Shown here: positions 15,524 through 24,318 of the stretch, one piece after another | Layout of the letters: each line of letters starts with the position of its first letter | How positions within the stretch are numbered: position 1 is the first letter of the stretch | Source: JALYNX01 sp044867525 | Lineage (GTDB): Bacteria > Actinomycetota > Acidimicrobiia > Spongiisociales > ZC4RG35 | DNA: 39,424 nt | Assembly: GCA_044867525.1 (NCBI GenBank) | Contig: JBIOVB010000042.1 | Coordinates: 1-39,424 of the forward strand | Direction: 5' to 3' | Position numbers and translations under genes: made by a program | The notes under the pieces: model-generated | What the model saw: only the letters and a program-made list of their open reading frames with translations | What the model was told of the DNA's origin: nothing | Databases searched by the model: none

Positions 15524-17068
15524 ATGGCTCTACTGCGTCGAAAGAGCCCGGAAATCGTACGGAAATCATCCGACGAGGGCACCCTCGAGAGGAAGACCCT
15601 CCGGGTAAAAGGCGAGAAGGTCGAGGTCACCAGGCTCGAGGCCCGACCCGCAACCACCAAGGCGAAGAAAGAGAAGAGGCGGCAGCCGTCGAGATCGGGC
15701 CAGCCCAAGAACGGGCTGAGCACATCTCGCACCCGGGCGAGTCGCCCCCGGGACGACGAGGTCATTGTCCCCGTCGAAACCGGCCGCAAGCAGATGTTGG
15801 TCAGGGTCTCCAAGGGCCAGACCCAAATGGTGGTGTTGGAGGGGCCTGTGCTCGTAGAGCACTACGTCGCCCGCCAGGACTCGGGCTCGGTCGCCGGGAA
15901 CATCTATCTGGCCAAGGTCCGGAACGTCCTGCCCGGTATGGAGGCCGCTTTCCTCGACTTCGGGGCGCCCAAGAACGGCGTCCTCTACGCGTCCGATGTC
16001 GCCGCCAACGGCGAGGGCAACGGCCGAAACAACAAGCGCATCGAGAACGTCCTCAGCGAGGGCGATGAGGTGCTGGTCCAGGTCACCAAGGACGCCATGG
16101 GCGCCAAGGGCGCCCGGCTGACCGGTACTCCGTCGCTTCCCGGCCGCTACCTGGTCCTGGTTCCCGACTCGGACAGCATCGGGATCAGCCGTCGGCTCCC
16201 CGATGACGACCGTGCCCGATTGCGTGAGGTGATAAATCAGGTGCGGCCCCCGGGCTATGGGGTGATCGTGAGGACGGCTGCCCTCCACGCCACCGCCGAG
16301 GAGCTGGCCGCCGATATCTCCCGTCTGCTCAAGATCTGGGGTCAGATCCAGCAGGAAGCGGCTGACGGACGGGCCCCCGCCCTCGTCCATCAGGAGCCTG
16401 AGCTCCTGATCAAGGTGATACGGGAGCACTTCACCGCCGATTTCAGAAAGCTCCTCATCGATGACGCCGCTGCCTACGAAACGGTGGTCGACTACTTGCG
16501 ATCGACCGCTCCCGACCTGGTGGCGAAGGTCCAGCGATACGAGGACACCGTGCCTCTGTTCGAGCGATACCACGTCGACGACCAACTCAAGAAGGCGCTC
16601 GACCGCAAGGTCTATCTCCCTTCCGGCGGCCATCTCGTGGTGGATCGCACCGAGGCCCTCACCGTCATCGACGTCAACACCGGGAAGTTCGTCGGCTCCT
16701 CGACGCTCGAAGACACCGTCCTGCAGAACAACCTCGAGGCGGCCGAGGAAATCGGGCGCCAACTCAGGCTGCGTGACATCGGCGGGATCATCGTCATCGA
16801 CTTCATCGACATGGAGACGGTGGAGAATCAGCAGAAGGTGCTTCGGCGTCTCAAGGAGACTCTGGCCAAGGACAAGACCAGGACCCAGGTCTTCGAGGTC
16901 TCCCACCTCGGTCTGGTCGAGATGACTCGGAAGAACGTCTCCGCCGGGCTCCTCGAGCAGTTCTCCTCGAAATGTGAGCATTGCGGTGGTCGTGGGGTGA
17001 TCCTTCACGAGCATGCAATCGAGGCCGAGGACCTGGTCACAGAGGGGGTGGGCAGTGACTTCGAATAG
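15524..17068 (+). CDS. rng: ribonuclease E/G
   Basis: This 514-residue endoribonuclease initiates mRNA decay and processes rRNA or tRNA. Residues 1-78 are a basic Lys/Arg-rich extension likely to contact RNA. An S1 domain spans about 120-200, split by an Asn/Gly loop. The catalytic core contains metal-binding Asp383 (VIDVNTG) and Asp426 (VIDFIDM), 43 residues apart as in E. coli RNase E. The zinc-link CEHC is at 484-487. GAGGAG precedes ATG 15524. It is much shorter than the roughly 1000-residue mycobacterial enzyme and lacks a long C-terminal scaffold. Context matches mycobacterial rne, just before rplU-rpmA. Confidence 0.94.
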   Translation: MALLRRKSPEIVRKSSDEGTLERKTLRVKGEKVEVTRLEARPATTKAKKEKRRQPSRSGQPKNGLSTSRTRASRPRDDEVIVPVETGRKQMLVRVSKGQTQMVVLEGPVLVEHYVARQDSGSVAGNIYLAKVRNVLPGMEAAFLDFGAPKNGVLYASDVAANGEGNGRNNKRIENVLSEGDEVLVQVTKDAMGAKGARLTGTPSLPGRYLVLVPDSDSIGISRRLPDDDRARLREVINQVRPPGYGVIVRTAALHATAEELAADISRLLKIWGQIQQEAADGRAPALVHQEPELLIKVIREHFTADFRKLLIDDAAAYETVVDYLRSTAPDLVAKVQRYEDTVPLFERYHVDDQLKKALDRKVYLPSGGHLVVDRTEALTVIDVNTGKFVGSSTLEDTVLQNNLEAAEEIGRQLRLRDIGGIIVIDFIDMETVENQQKVLRRLKETLAKDKTRTQVFEVSHLGLVEMTRKNVSAGLLEQFSSKCEHCGGRGVILHEHAIEAEDLVTEGVGSDFE

Positions 17069-17158
17069 GCGGCTCGGCTCGCTGCGATCTGCGTTTTACG
17101 TTGCGGGGGCCGGTGAATACCATTCGACCCCCCGATCCCCCCTCCGAGAGGTTTGAAC

Positions 17159-17707
17159 ATGTACGCCATCATCCGCGCCGGCGGCAAACAGGCAAAGGTG
17201 CAATCCGGCGATGTGATCGACATCGAGCGGGTCAAGGGCGACGCCGAGGAGTTGAAGTTCTCTCCGCTGCTCGTCGTAGACGACAAGGGCACCGCGGTTT
17301 CCGACCGGTCGATCCTCTCCGAGGCGACGGTCACCGCCAAGGTCCTGGGAGAGAGCCAGGGCTCGAAGATCGACATCTACAAGTACAAGAACAAGACCGG
17401 GTACAGCCGCCGCCAGGGCCACCGTCAGAAGTACACCCGGATCGAGATCACCGGGATCGACCTGCCGGGTGCCAAGGCCAAGACGGCCAAGACGCCCAAG
17501 CCGGCAGCCGAGAAGTCGCCCGCCGAGGAGACCAGGGCGGCGGCGAAGCCGGCTGCGGCAGATACCAAGCCCGCGGCGAAGACGACCGCGGCGAAGACGA
17601 CCGCGGCGAAAACGACGACTGCCAAGAGCACTGCCGAGAAGCCAAAGGCCGCGGCCAAGCCGAAAGCGCCTTCCAAGCCGAAGTCAACCGGTCCCGAGGA
17701 GGGTTGA
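17159..17707 (+). CDS. rplU: ribosomal protein bL21 with Ala/Lys-rich tail
   Basis: The first 103 or so residues form bL21 (MYAIIRAGGKQAKV start and the TGYSRRQGHRQKYT region), a 23S rRNA-binding protein of the large subunit. The last 75 residues are an Ala/Lys/Thr/Pro-rich extension encoded partly by 15-base tandem repeats, giving 182 residues where about 103 is usual. ATG 17159 follows GAGAGG; a TTG two codons earlier is less likely. rpmA follows after one base. Confidence 0.95.
   Translation: MYAIIRAGGKQAKVQSGDVIDIERVKGDAEELKFSPLLVVDDKGTAVSDRSILSEATVTAKVLGESQGSKIDIYKYKNKTGYSRRQGHRQKYTRIEITGIDLPGAKAKTAKTPKPAAEKSPAEETRAAAKPAAADTKPAAKTTAAKTTAAKTTTAKSTAEKPKAAAKPKAPSKPKSTGPEEG
17571..17615 (+). 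repeat. three 15-base tandem repeats in rplU tail
   Basis: CCGCGGCGAAGACGA occurs at 17571 and 17586 without change and at 17601 with one change. Each unit encodes five residues of the Ala/Lys/Thr tail. The near-perfect copies imply recent slippage, so tail length may vary among strains. Confidence 0.85.
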
Positions 17708-17708
17708 G

Positions 17709-17960
17709 ATGTCAAAGACCAAAGCAGGCGGGTCATCGAAGAACGGGCGCGAGTCACACGCCAAGCGTCTGGGACCGAAGGTGTTCGACGGCCAGACCGT
17801 GGCTGCCGGCGCGATCCTGGTCCGTCAGCGCGGCACCCGGATCCATCCCGGGGACAATGTCGGCAAGGGGAGCGACGACACCCTGTTCGCCCTCAGCAAC
17901 GGGACCGTCAAATACGGCGTTCGCGCCAAGCGACGTCTCGTCAACGTCATCCCGGAGTAG
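17709..17960 (+). CDS. rpmA: ribosomal protein bL27
   Basis: This 83-residue protein sits near the peptidyl-transferase centre. It starts MSKTKAGGSSKNGRES and contains GPKVFDGQ and RQRGTRIHPG, all typical of bL27. It begins one base after the rplU stop. The open frame continues upstream only as a shadow over rplU. Confidence 0.97.
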   Translation: MSKTKAGGSSKNGRESHAKRLGPKVFDGQTVAAGAILVRQRGTRIHPGDNVGKGSDDTLFALSNGTVKYGVRAKRRLVNVIPE

Positions 17961-17987
17961 CAGGCGCGCCCGCGACCGGGCTGCCTG
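17961..17987 (+). terminator. hairpin between rpmA and obgE
   Basis: CAGGC (17961-17965) pairs with GCCTG (17983-17987), and inside it GCCCG (17968-17972) pairs with CGGGC (17977-17981) around CGAC. It starts right after the rpmA stop and ends eight bases before the TTG of obgE. It may end ribosomal-protein transcription partially or limit obgE expression. Confidence 0.4.
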
Positions 17988-17995
17988 AGCGAGCA

Positions 17996-19246
17996 TTGTT
18001 CGTCGACCGGGTACGAGTGGGCTTGCGGGCCGGGAGCGGGGGTGCCGGCGTGGCGGCCTTCGTCAGAGCCAAGGGAAAGCCAAGGGGCAAGCCTACGGGT
18101 GGCAACGGCGGCAAAGGCGGCGACGTCATCCTGAGGGTCGACCCTTCGGTGGCGACCCTGCTCCGATATCAACGCAACCCCCACCATGCCGCTGAGAAGG
18201 GGACCCATGGCGAGGGTGACCTCCGCAATGGGAAGTTCGGATCCGACCTGGTGCTTCCGGTCCCGGCGGGCACCGTGGTCTTCGACGACCAGGGAACCAT
18301 GATTGCCGACCTGGTCGAGCCCGGTCAGGAAGTGCTTGCGGTACGTGGCGGACGGGGTGGGCGGGGCAACGCCGCATTCGTCAGCCCGTCCAATCGAGCG
18401 CCCGAGGTCTCGGAGCAAGGCGAGTATGGGCGTGAGGAGTGGTTCACCCTCGAGATGAAGCTCCTCGCCGATGGGGCCCTCATCGGATTCCCAAACGCGG
18501 GCAAGTCGACCTTCATCTCCAAGGTCTCTGCGGCCAAGCCGAAGATTGCGGACTATCCCTTCACGACGCTCGAGCCCAACCTGGGAGTGGTCGACGTGGA
18601 CGGCCGGGAGTTCGTCCTCGCCGATATCCCCGGCCTGATCGAAGGGGCGGCCCAAGGCAAAGGCCTGGGCCATGAATTCCTGCGGCACATCGAGCGGGCT
18701 CGAGTCCTCGTGGTGCTCCTCGACCCGTCTTCACTTCAGGAGCACTCTCCGGCCCGCCAGCTCCAGATCCTGATCGAAGAGATCGGCGGCTACTCGCCAG
18801 AGTTGGCGGCCCGGCCCCGGCTCGTCCTGCTCAACAAGACAGACCTGGGTGATCAAGGTGGCGTGGCGGTGGCCCTGGGCGCCCTCCCGGTGTCGGCGGT
18901 CACCGGCGAGGGACTGCAGCCTGCACTTCACCGCATCGCCGACCTGATCGAAGAGGCAGAGCGGTCGGCACCCGAGCGGAGGGGTTTTGTCCTCCATCGT
19001 CCGTTGGGCCCGAGCTTTCGAATCCTCCGCGAGGGACCTGCATGGAGGGTCGAGGGGCCGAATGCCGAGCGCGCTGTTGGTTTCGCCGACCTCACGATGC
19101 CCGAGGCCGCCGAACTTGCCGCCAGTCGCCTGTCGCGCCTCGGTGTTGACGCCGCGCTTGAAGAGGCGGGCGCCGTCGCAGGCGACGAGGTTCGCATCGG
19201 AGAGCTGAGCTTCGAGTTCGTGCCCGACCGTTCCGAGGAGGAATAG
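17996..19246 (+). CDS. obgE: Obg GTPase, ribosome assembly factor
   Basis: The 416-residue GTPase acts in 50S assembly and growth control. The glycine-rich Obg domain covers about 1-158. The G domain has G1 GFPNAGKST (164-172), switch DYPFTTLEPN, G3 DIPG and G4 NKTD. A C-terminal OCT-like domain covers about 335-416. The start is TTG 17996, chosen because the protein then begins directly with the family N-terminus (MFVDRVRV); only a weak GAGCGAG precedes it. A weak start behind a hairpin suggests low, ratio-controlled expression relative to rpmA. Confidence 0.94.
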   Translation: MFVDRVRVGLRAGSGGAGVAAFVRAKGKPRGKPTGGNGGKGGDVILRVDPSVATLLRYQRNPHHAAEKGTHGEGDLRNGKFGSDLVLPVPAGTVVFDDQGTMIADLVEPGQEVLAVRGGRGGRGNAAFVSPSNRAPEVSEQGEYGREEWFTLEMKLLADGALIGFPNAGKSTFISKVSAAKPKIADYPFTTLEPNLGVVDVDGREFVLADIPGLIEGAAQGKGLGHEFLRHIERARVLVVLLDPSSLQEHSPARQLQILIEEIGGYSPELAARPRLVLLNKTDLGDQGGVAVALGALPVSAVTGEGLQPALHRIADLIEEAERSAPERRGFVLHRPLGPSFRILREGPAWRVEGPNAERAVGFADLTMPEAAELAASRLSRLGVDAALEEAGAVAGDEVRIGELSFEFVPDRSEEE

Positions 19247-19269
19247 GTGATCGCGAACCTCCCCATACA

Positions 19270-20157
19270 ATGAGCACCCATCCCCGAGGAGAGATGCAAC
19301 TCGATTCCCCAACCGCAGTGGCAGACGGCCTGCGATCCGTCGACTATCTGCCCGACGAGCGTATCGCTCAGGTCGTGTTTCTCGCGGCGCGTCTCGACAA
19401 GCCGATCCTGGTCGAGGGGCCGGCCGGGGTGGGCAAGACCGAGCTCGCCAAATCCCTTGCCCGAATGACCGGTCGCCAGCTGATCCGGCTCCAGTGTTAC
19501 GAGGGACTGGATGAGGCCAAGGCCTTGTACGAGTGGAACTACAAGAAGCAGCTGCTGAGGATCCAGGCCGATACCGACCATGACTGGGATGACATCGAGC
19601 AAGACATCTTCTCCGAAGAGTTCCTGCTGACCAGGCCCCTCCTGGAGGCGATACGCGCCAGCGACCCGGTCGTGCTCCTCATCGACGAGGTCGACCGTGT
19701 CGAGGTGGAGACCGAGGCCCTGCTCCTCGAGGTTCTCTCCGACTTCCAGGTGTCGATTCCGGAGATGGGGACGATCGAGGCGACGACTCGGCCCATGGTC
19801 GTCCTCACGTCGAACAACACCCGAGAGCTCAGTGAGGCCTTGAAGCGGCGCTGTCTCTTCCTCCACATCGACTACCCGGACCCACAGCGGGAACAGGAGA
19901 TCCTGAATCACCGGGTCCCTGGCCTGTCCGAGCATCTCGCGGGCCAGGTGGCAAATGTCGCCCGGTCCATCAGGAACCTGGATCTCAAGAAGGCGCCTTC
20001 GGTTTCGGAGACGATCGACTGGGCGCGCACGCTCCTCGCTCTCTCCATCGAAGACGTCGATGCCGCAATCCTCGGCGAGACACTCCACGTCCTGCTCAAG
20101 TACCAGTCGGACATCGAGAAGGCTGCGAAGGAGCTGGTTTCGAGCCCGGGCGGCTGA
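19270..20157 (+). CDS. MoxR-family AAA+ ATPase, CoxD-like
   Basis: This 295-residue AAA+ protein has Walker A GPAGVGKT (50-57), Walker B VVLLIDE (134-140) and a SNNTREL sensor segment. CYEGLDEAKALYEWNY near 76-91 is characteristic of the CoxD branch that accompanies CO-dehydrogenase-type molybdenum enzymes. MoxR proteins act as chaperones with VWA partners, and such a partner follows at once, two bases downstream. ATG 19270 is used here; ATG 19294 behind GAGGAGAG is an alternative, since TACAAT at 19266-19271 could be a -10 box overlapping the first ATG. Confidence 0.88.
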   Translation: MSTHPRGEMQLDSPTAVADGLRSVDYLPDERIAQVVFLAARLDKPILVEGPAGVGKTELAKSLARMTGRQLIRLQCYEGLDEAKALYEWNYKKQLLRIQADTDHDWDDIEQDIFSEEFLLTRPLLEAIRASDPVVLLIDEVDRVEVETEALLLEVLSDFQVSIPEMGTIEATTRPMVVLTSNNTRELSEALKRRCLFLHIDYPDPQREQEILNHRVPGLSEHLAGQVANVARSIRNLDLKKAPSVSETIDWARTLLALSIEDVDAAILGETLHVLLKYQSDIEKAAKELVSSPGG

Positions 20158-20159
20158 CG

Positions 20160-21587
20160 ATGCTCGGGGTCATCACCGGGTTCATCGACGAGCTGCGCGC
20201 AGCTGGGATCCCGGTGTCGATGGTGGAGGCCATCGACTCGATGCGAGCGGTGGAGGCGATCGACATCGGCGATCGGATCGGTCTCAGGGAGACGTTGCGG
20301 GCGACCCTGGTCAAGAACCTCCGGCACGAACGGGCCTTTGACACCGCGTTCGACGTCTACTTCGCAATGGTCCCAAACCCGAGCCCCATCGCCGAGCCGG
20401 GCGAGGATTCTCCACCCGGGGATTGGTCACCGGATGGTCGTGCGGAGCCGGGAAATCGTGATTTCGATCTCGAGGCACTGCTCGACGAATTGTTCCAGGC
20501 GCTCTCCTCGCTGGATGAGGACGCAATTCGCAGGGGAGCCAGGGAAGCGGTCGACAGGCTCGCCGGGATGGAGCCAGGGCGGCCCGTGGGTGGCACCTAC
20601 TACCTGTATCGGACTCTGCGACGCCTGGACATGGCCAGTCTCGAGGAGCGTCTCCTGGAGGCGCTGATCGACGATGAGATGAGCGAGTTCGACCGCCGTC
20701 TGCTGCGCGAAGAGATGGAAGCTCGCATCGAGCAGCTCCGTCTCGAGATCGAAGAGGAGATCCGACGCCGGCTAGTCGTCGATCGTGGACGGGAGGCTGT
20801 CGCCCGGACCCTTCGTCGTCCCCTCGTCGAAGATGTGGACCTCATGCATGCCTCCACCTCCGACCTTCAGGAGATGGAAGCGGCGATAGGCCCGTTGACC
20901 CGGAAGCTGGCAGCGCGCCTGGCGAGGCGGCGCAAGCGGCGAACCGGTCGCCTCGACTTCCGGCGGACCGTGCGCAGGTCCCTGGGTACGGGTGGGGTAC
21001 CGGCCGACCCTCAGTTCCGCCACCCGAGACCCCATCGCCCTGAAGTGTGGCTGCTGTGTGACGTCAGTGGCTCGATGGCGACTTTCTCCCGGTTCACCCT
21101 CCAGTTCACCCACGCCATGTCGACCCATTTCTCCAAGCTCAGGTCCTTCGCATTCGTGGACACCATCGACGAAGTCACCGATTTCTTCGGGCCCGGCGTC
21201 GATTTCGGGTCCGCGCTGCGCCGGGTGGGGACGGAAGCGGAGGTCGTCTGGCTCGACGGGCACTCTGACTACGGAAACTCCCTGGAGACATTTGCCCGCC
21301 GCTTCGGCCCCCAACTCAGCCCACGTACCACCGTGATCATCACCGGCGACGCCCGCAACAACTACCGGCCGCCTCGGGACGGCGTGCTCGACGAGATAGC
21401 CCGATCTGCGAGGGCCGTGGTCTGGCTCAACCCCGAGCCCAGCACCTATTGGGATACCGGGGATTCCATGATGGCCAGTTACGCCCGGCACTGCACCTCG
21501 GTGCACGAGGTGCGGACCTTGCGCCAATTGGAGCAATTCGTGGAGGAGTTGACGCTTCCCTCGGGAAGAGCCCGACAGAATGTCTAA
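20160..21587 (+). CDS. VWA-domain protein, CoxE-like
   Basis: The 475-residue protein has a helical, charged N-terminal two thirds and a C-terminal von Willebrand A domain from about 295. The metal-site motif DVSGSM starts at Asp301, and further metal-site candidates are in TGDARNN. CoxE-type proteins pair with MoxR ATPases in maturation of molybdenum or other metalloenzymes. It begins two bases after the MoxR stop, so the two are surely one operon. A physical link to the molybdenum enzyme downstream at 22057 is inference. Confidence 0.87.
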   Translation: MLGVITGFIDELRAAGIPVSMVEAIDSMRAVEAIDIGDRIGLRETLRATLVKNLRHERAFDTAFDVYFAMVPNPSPIAEPGEDSPPGDWSPDGRAEPGNRDFDLEALLDELFQALSSLDEDAIRRGAREAVDRLAGMEPGRPVGGTYYLYRTLRRLDMASLEERLLEALIDDEMSEFDRRLLREEMEARIEQLRLEIEEEIRRRLVVDRGREAVARTLRRPLVEDVDLMHASTSDLQEMEAAIGPLTRKLAARLARRRKRRTGRLDFRRTVRRSLGTGGVPADPQFRHPRPHRPEVWLLCDVSGSMATFSRFTLQFTHAMSTHFSKLRSFAFVDTIDEVTDFFGPGVDFGSALRRVGTEAEVVWLDGHSDYGNSLETFARRFGPQLSPRTTVIITGDARNNYRPPRDGVLDEIARSARAVVWLNPEPSTYWDTGDSMMASYARHCTSVHEVRTLRQLEQFVEELTLPSGRARQNV

Positions 21588-21651
21588 ACCGCCAAGCCCG
21601 AGGTGCCGATGAATGGGGGATACGCCCTCCGTGGGGCAGCTAACAGAGGTA

Positions 21652-22023
21652 ATGGAAATGGGCTCTCGAATACTGGTTGTTGAGGACTCGGCGGTCATCC
21701 GGCGTCTCATCGAGGTCTGCCTGCGTGCTGCCGACCTGGAGATCATCACCCGCGACGATGGCAAGACCGGGCTCTCCGCTGTTGGTACCGAATCGCCCGA
21801 CCTCGTGGTCCTCGACATCGGGCTCCCCGGTATGGATGGATGGGAAGTGCTCGATCGCATCCGCAGGGACGAGACCACCAAGGGCATCCCTGTCGTCGTC
21901 CTTACCGCTCATGCCGAGGAAGAGTCGAGAAGGCGGGCAAACGAAGGCGGTGCCGACGCCTTTGTCACCAAGCCCTTCCAGCCCAACGACTTCCGCACAA
22001 CGGTCCTCTCCCTCCTCGAATAA
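21652..22023 (+). CDS. stand-alone receiver-domain response regulator
   Basis: The 123-residue protein is a single REC domain. Acidic pair E11-D12, phospho-acceptor Asp55 in LDIGLPGMDG, Thr85 and Lys107 (TKPF) are all in place. There is no output domain. I chose ATG 21652, since the extra upstream residues from 21613 are not part of the fold. It may phosphotransfer or regulate through protein contacts. No histidine kinase is in the window. It lies between the VWA gene and the molybdenum-enzyme gene, but spacing gives no proof of a shared operon. Confidence 0.9.
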   Translation: MEMGSRILVVEDSAVIRRLIEVCLRAADLEIITRDDGKTGLSAVGTESPDLVVLDIGLPGMDGWEVLDRIRRDETTKGIPVVVLTAHAEEESRRRANEGGADAFVTKPFQPNDFRTTVLSLLE

Positions 22024-22043
22024 TCGAGCGCAGCCTGCCCCGG

Positions 22044-22049
22044 TAGGCT
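22044..22049 (+). promoter_or_regulatory. candidate leaderless -10 box of the 22057 gene
   Basis: TAGGCT lies seven bases before GTG 22057, and no Shine-Dalgarno is visible. The same bases form the right arm of a small hairpin, CAGCCT (22031) with AGGCTG (22045), which could weakly end the receiver gene. Confidence 0.35.
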
Positions 22050-22056
22050 GGCCTCG

Positions 22057-24318
22057 GTGACCTCCGACCTCTCGATTCCTTCTTTTCTCGGCGCGCCCGT
22101 TCAGCGACGCGAGGACCCCGCTCTCATCACCGGCACGGCTCGCTACGTGGATGACATCTCGCCGGCAGGCACACTCCACCTGGCGATGGTTCGCAGCCCA
22201 TTCGCTCACGCCGACGTCGGTCCCATTGACGCGGAGGCTGCGTCGGAGGCGCCCGGTGTGATGCTGGTAATCACCCCCGAGCAGGTGGCTGCTGTCGAGA
22301 TGCCGCCGACGCCCAACCTCGAGCGGAACATCCCCCGGCGCTACCCGCTGGTACAGGGCCGGGCCCTCATGCCCGGGGATCCGGTGGCGGCGGTGGTGGC
22401 CGCAACCGCAGCGGAAGCCAGAGACGGCGCCGACCTGGTGCTCGTCGACTACGAGCCACGCCCGGTGGTGGGCGATGTCGACTCCGCGATCGAAGCCACG
22501 CCGATACACCCCGACCAGACTTCGAACGTCGCCTATGACCGGTCCCGTGGCGACCGAGCCCAGTTCGACGCACTCGGCGGTGAGTTCCGGCTCTCGGGTC
22601 TTGTCGACCATCCCCGGGTGGCGCCTGCGCCCATGGAGCCACGGGCGATCCTCGCCGAGTGGAAGGAGGGCGGCCTCACGGTGCATCTCTCCAGCCAGGC
22701 GCCACACCTGATGCAGGAGGAGTTGGCGAAGTCCTTCGGCCTGCCACAGAGCTCGGTCCGGGTCATCACTCCCTTCGTCGGCGGGGGTTTCGGCTGCAAG
22801 TTCGACCTCGCCGAGGAGGAGTACCTGGCCGTGATCGCCGCCCGAGAGACCGGTCAGCCTGTGAAGTGGATAGAGACCAGGCGGGAGCACCTGCTGACCA
22901 TCGGGCACGGCCGGGCGCAGCGCCACCGTTGGGAGGTGGTTGCCGATGCCTCCGGCAGGATCGAGGGGCTTTGGGTCGACAGTCGTCTCGACCTCGGGTG
23001 TCGCCACCGCTACCTGGACTTCATCGATGTCACTCCTCGGATCGGCACCGGCAACTACGACATCCCGGTGTACGGGTGGCGCCAGCGAGGGGTTTGGACC
23101 AACCGGGCTCCCCGCGGCATCTATCGGGGGGCCGGCCGCCCCGAGGCCACCCTGACCATCGAACGCGTCATCGAGGCGGTGGCCAAGGCGACTGGCCTGG
23201 ATCCGGTCGAGGTCCGCCGCCGCAACTTCGTCCAACCTGACCAATTCCCTTACAAATCCCGTGGCGGCTACACCTTCGACAGCGGAGAATACGAGCGCGC
23301 CCTGGACAAGCTGCTGGAGGCGGCCAACTATCCGTCGCTACTCCGCTGGCGCGCCGAACAGCGGGCAGACGGCAAGCTGGTCGGCATCGGCCTGGCCGCC
23401 TACGTCGAGGTGTGCGGGTTCGAGGACTGGGGTGCGGCCCGGGTGCAGGCCCATGGCGACGGCTCGGTGACGGTCCATGTCGAGACCATCGACCAGGGCC
23501 AGGGACACAGAACGACCTTTCCCCAGTTGGTGGCAGCATCGCTCGGGATCTCCATCGACAAGGTGCGTCTCGAGCAGGGCGATACCGCCGCCGCCCCGTA
23601 CGGATGGGGCACTTCGGGCTCACGCAGCGTGGCCCAAGGGGGCTCGGCGAGTTTTGCGGCTGCGGAGAAGGTGGCCGCCAAGGCGAGGCGAATCGCCGGC
23701 CACCTCCTGGAAGCCTCGGCGGACGACATCGAGCTGGCAAACGGTGTCGGCGCCGTGGTCGGCACCGATGTCGCCGTCCGCTGGGAGGAGATCGCGGCGG
23801 CTGCCATCGCGGGCAACATCCCCGAGGGAGATGATCCCGGGCTCGATGAGGAGGTACATCTCCGATCCGGGGGGATGAACTTCCCTTTCGGCGTGCACCT
23901 CGCAGTGGTTGAGGTCGACGCTGAGACCGGCTCGCCCATCTTGCACCAGATGTGGGCTGTTGACGATGCGGGGAACATCGTCAACCCGATGCTGGCCGAC
24001 GGTCAGCGGCACGGTGGCCTGGCCCAGGGCGTCGGGCAGGCTCTCTGGGAAGAGGTCGTCTACGACGACGACGGCAATCTGGTGACCTCTTCCTTCATGG
24101 ATTACCTGCTGCCCACGGCCAACTCGTTGCCCATGTTCGGGCTTGGGTCCACCGTGACCACCACACCGACCAATCCCCTCGGTGCCAAGGGAATCGGCGA
24201 GGCGGGGGCCATCGGCTCCACGCCGGCTGTGCTCAACGCTGTCGCCGACGCCCTTGGGGTCGACGACATCCAGGTGCCACTGACTGCCCAGAAGATTTGG
24301 GCGGCTCTCCAGACCTGA
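22057..24318 (+). CDS. xanthine dehydrogenase-family molybdopterin-binding large subunit (CoxL form II-like)
   Basis: This 753-residue protein matches the large subunit of molybdenum hydroxylases (xanthine, aldehyde, CO dehydrogenases). GGGFGCKFD near 242-250 contacts the cofactor. IYRGAGR at 355-361 resembles the form II AYRGAGR motif and not the form I CO-dehydrogenase AYxCSFR loop, so true CO oxidation is unlikely. The base-catalyst region KGIGEAG keeps Glu715. The partner FAD and 2Fe-2S subunits are absent nearby, although CoxD- and CoxE-like genes lie just upstream. The substrate is unknown. The start is GTG. Its stop abuts the stop of the convergent gene, reading TGATCA. Confidence 0.88.
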   Translation: MTSDLSIPSFLGAPVQRREDPALITGTARYVDDISPAGTLHLAMVRSPFAHADVGPIDAEAASEAPGVMLVITPEQVAAVEMPPTPNLERNIPRRYPLVQGRALMPGDPVAAVVAATAAEARDGADLVLVDYEPRPVVGDVDSAIEATPIHPDQTSNVAYDRSRGDRAQFDALGGEFRLSGLVDHPRVAPAPMEPRAILAEWKEGGLTVHLSSQAPHLMQEELAKSFGLPQSSVRVITPFVGGGFGCKFDLAEEEYLAVIAARETGQPVKWIETRREHLLTIGHGRAQRHRWEVVADASGRIEGLWVDSRLDLGCRHRYLDFIDVTPRIGTGNYDIPVYGWRQRGVWTNRAPRGIYRGAGRPEATLTIERVIEAVAKATGLDPVEVRRRNFVQPDQFPYKSRGGYTFDSGEYERALDKLLEAANYPSLLRWRAEQRADGKLVGIGLAAYVEVCGFEDWGAARVQAHGDGSVTVHVETIDQGQGHRTTFPQLVAASLGISIDKVRLEQGDTAAAPYGWGTSGSRSVAQGGSASFAAAEKVAAKARRIAGHLLEASADDIELANGVGAVVGTDVAVRWEEIAAAAIAGNIPEGDDPGLDEEVHLRSGGMNFPFGVHLAVVEVDAETGSPILHQMWAVDDAGNIVNPMLADGQRHGGLAQGVGQALWEEVVYDDDGNLVTSSFMDYLLPTANSLPMFGLGSTVTTTPTNPLGAKGIGEAGAIGSTPAVLNAVADALGVDDIQVPLTAQKIWAALQT

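Noticed and set aside
15566..17014. Long minus-strand frame of 482 codons opposite RNase E/G
   Set aside because: It is the complement of a clear conserved gene; long antisense frames are expected in GC-rich DNA.
21640..23244. Minus-strand frame of 534 codons opposite the receiver and molybdenum-enzyme genes
   Set aside because: It crosses two well-supported plus-strand genes and its product has no recognisable motif.
22057..24318. Form I aerobic CO dehydrogenase
   Set aside because: The active-site loop reads IYRGAGR, not the AYxCSFR type, and the other two subunits are missing.
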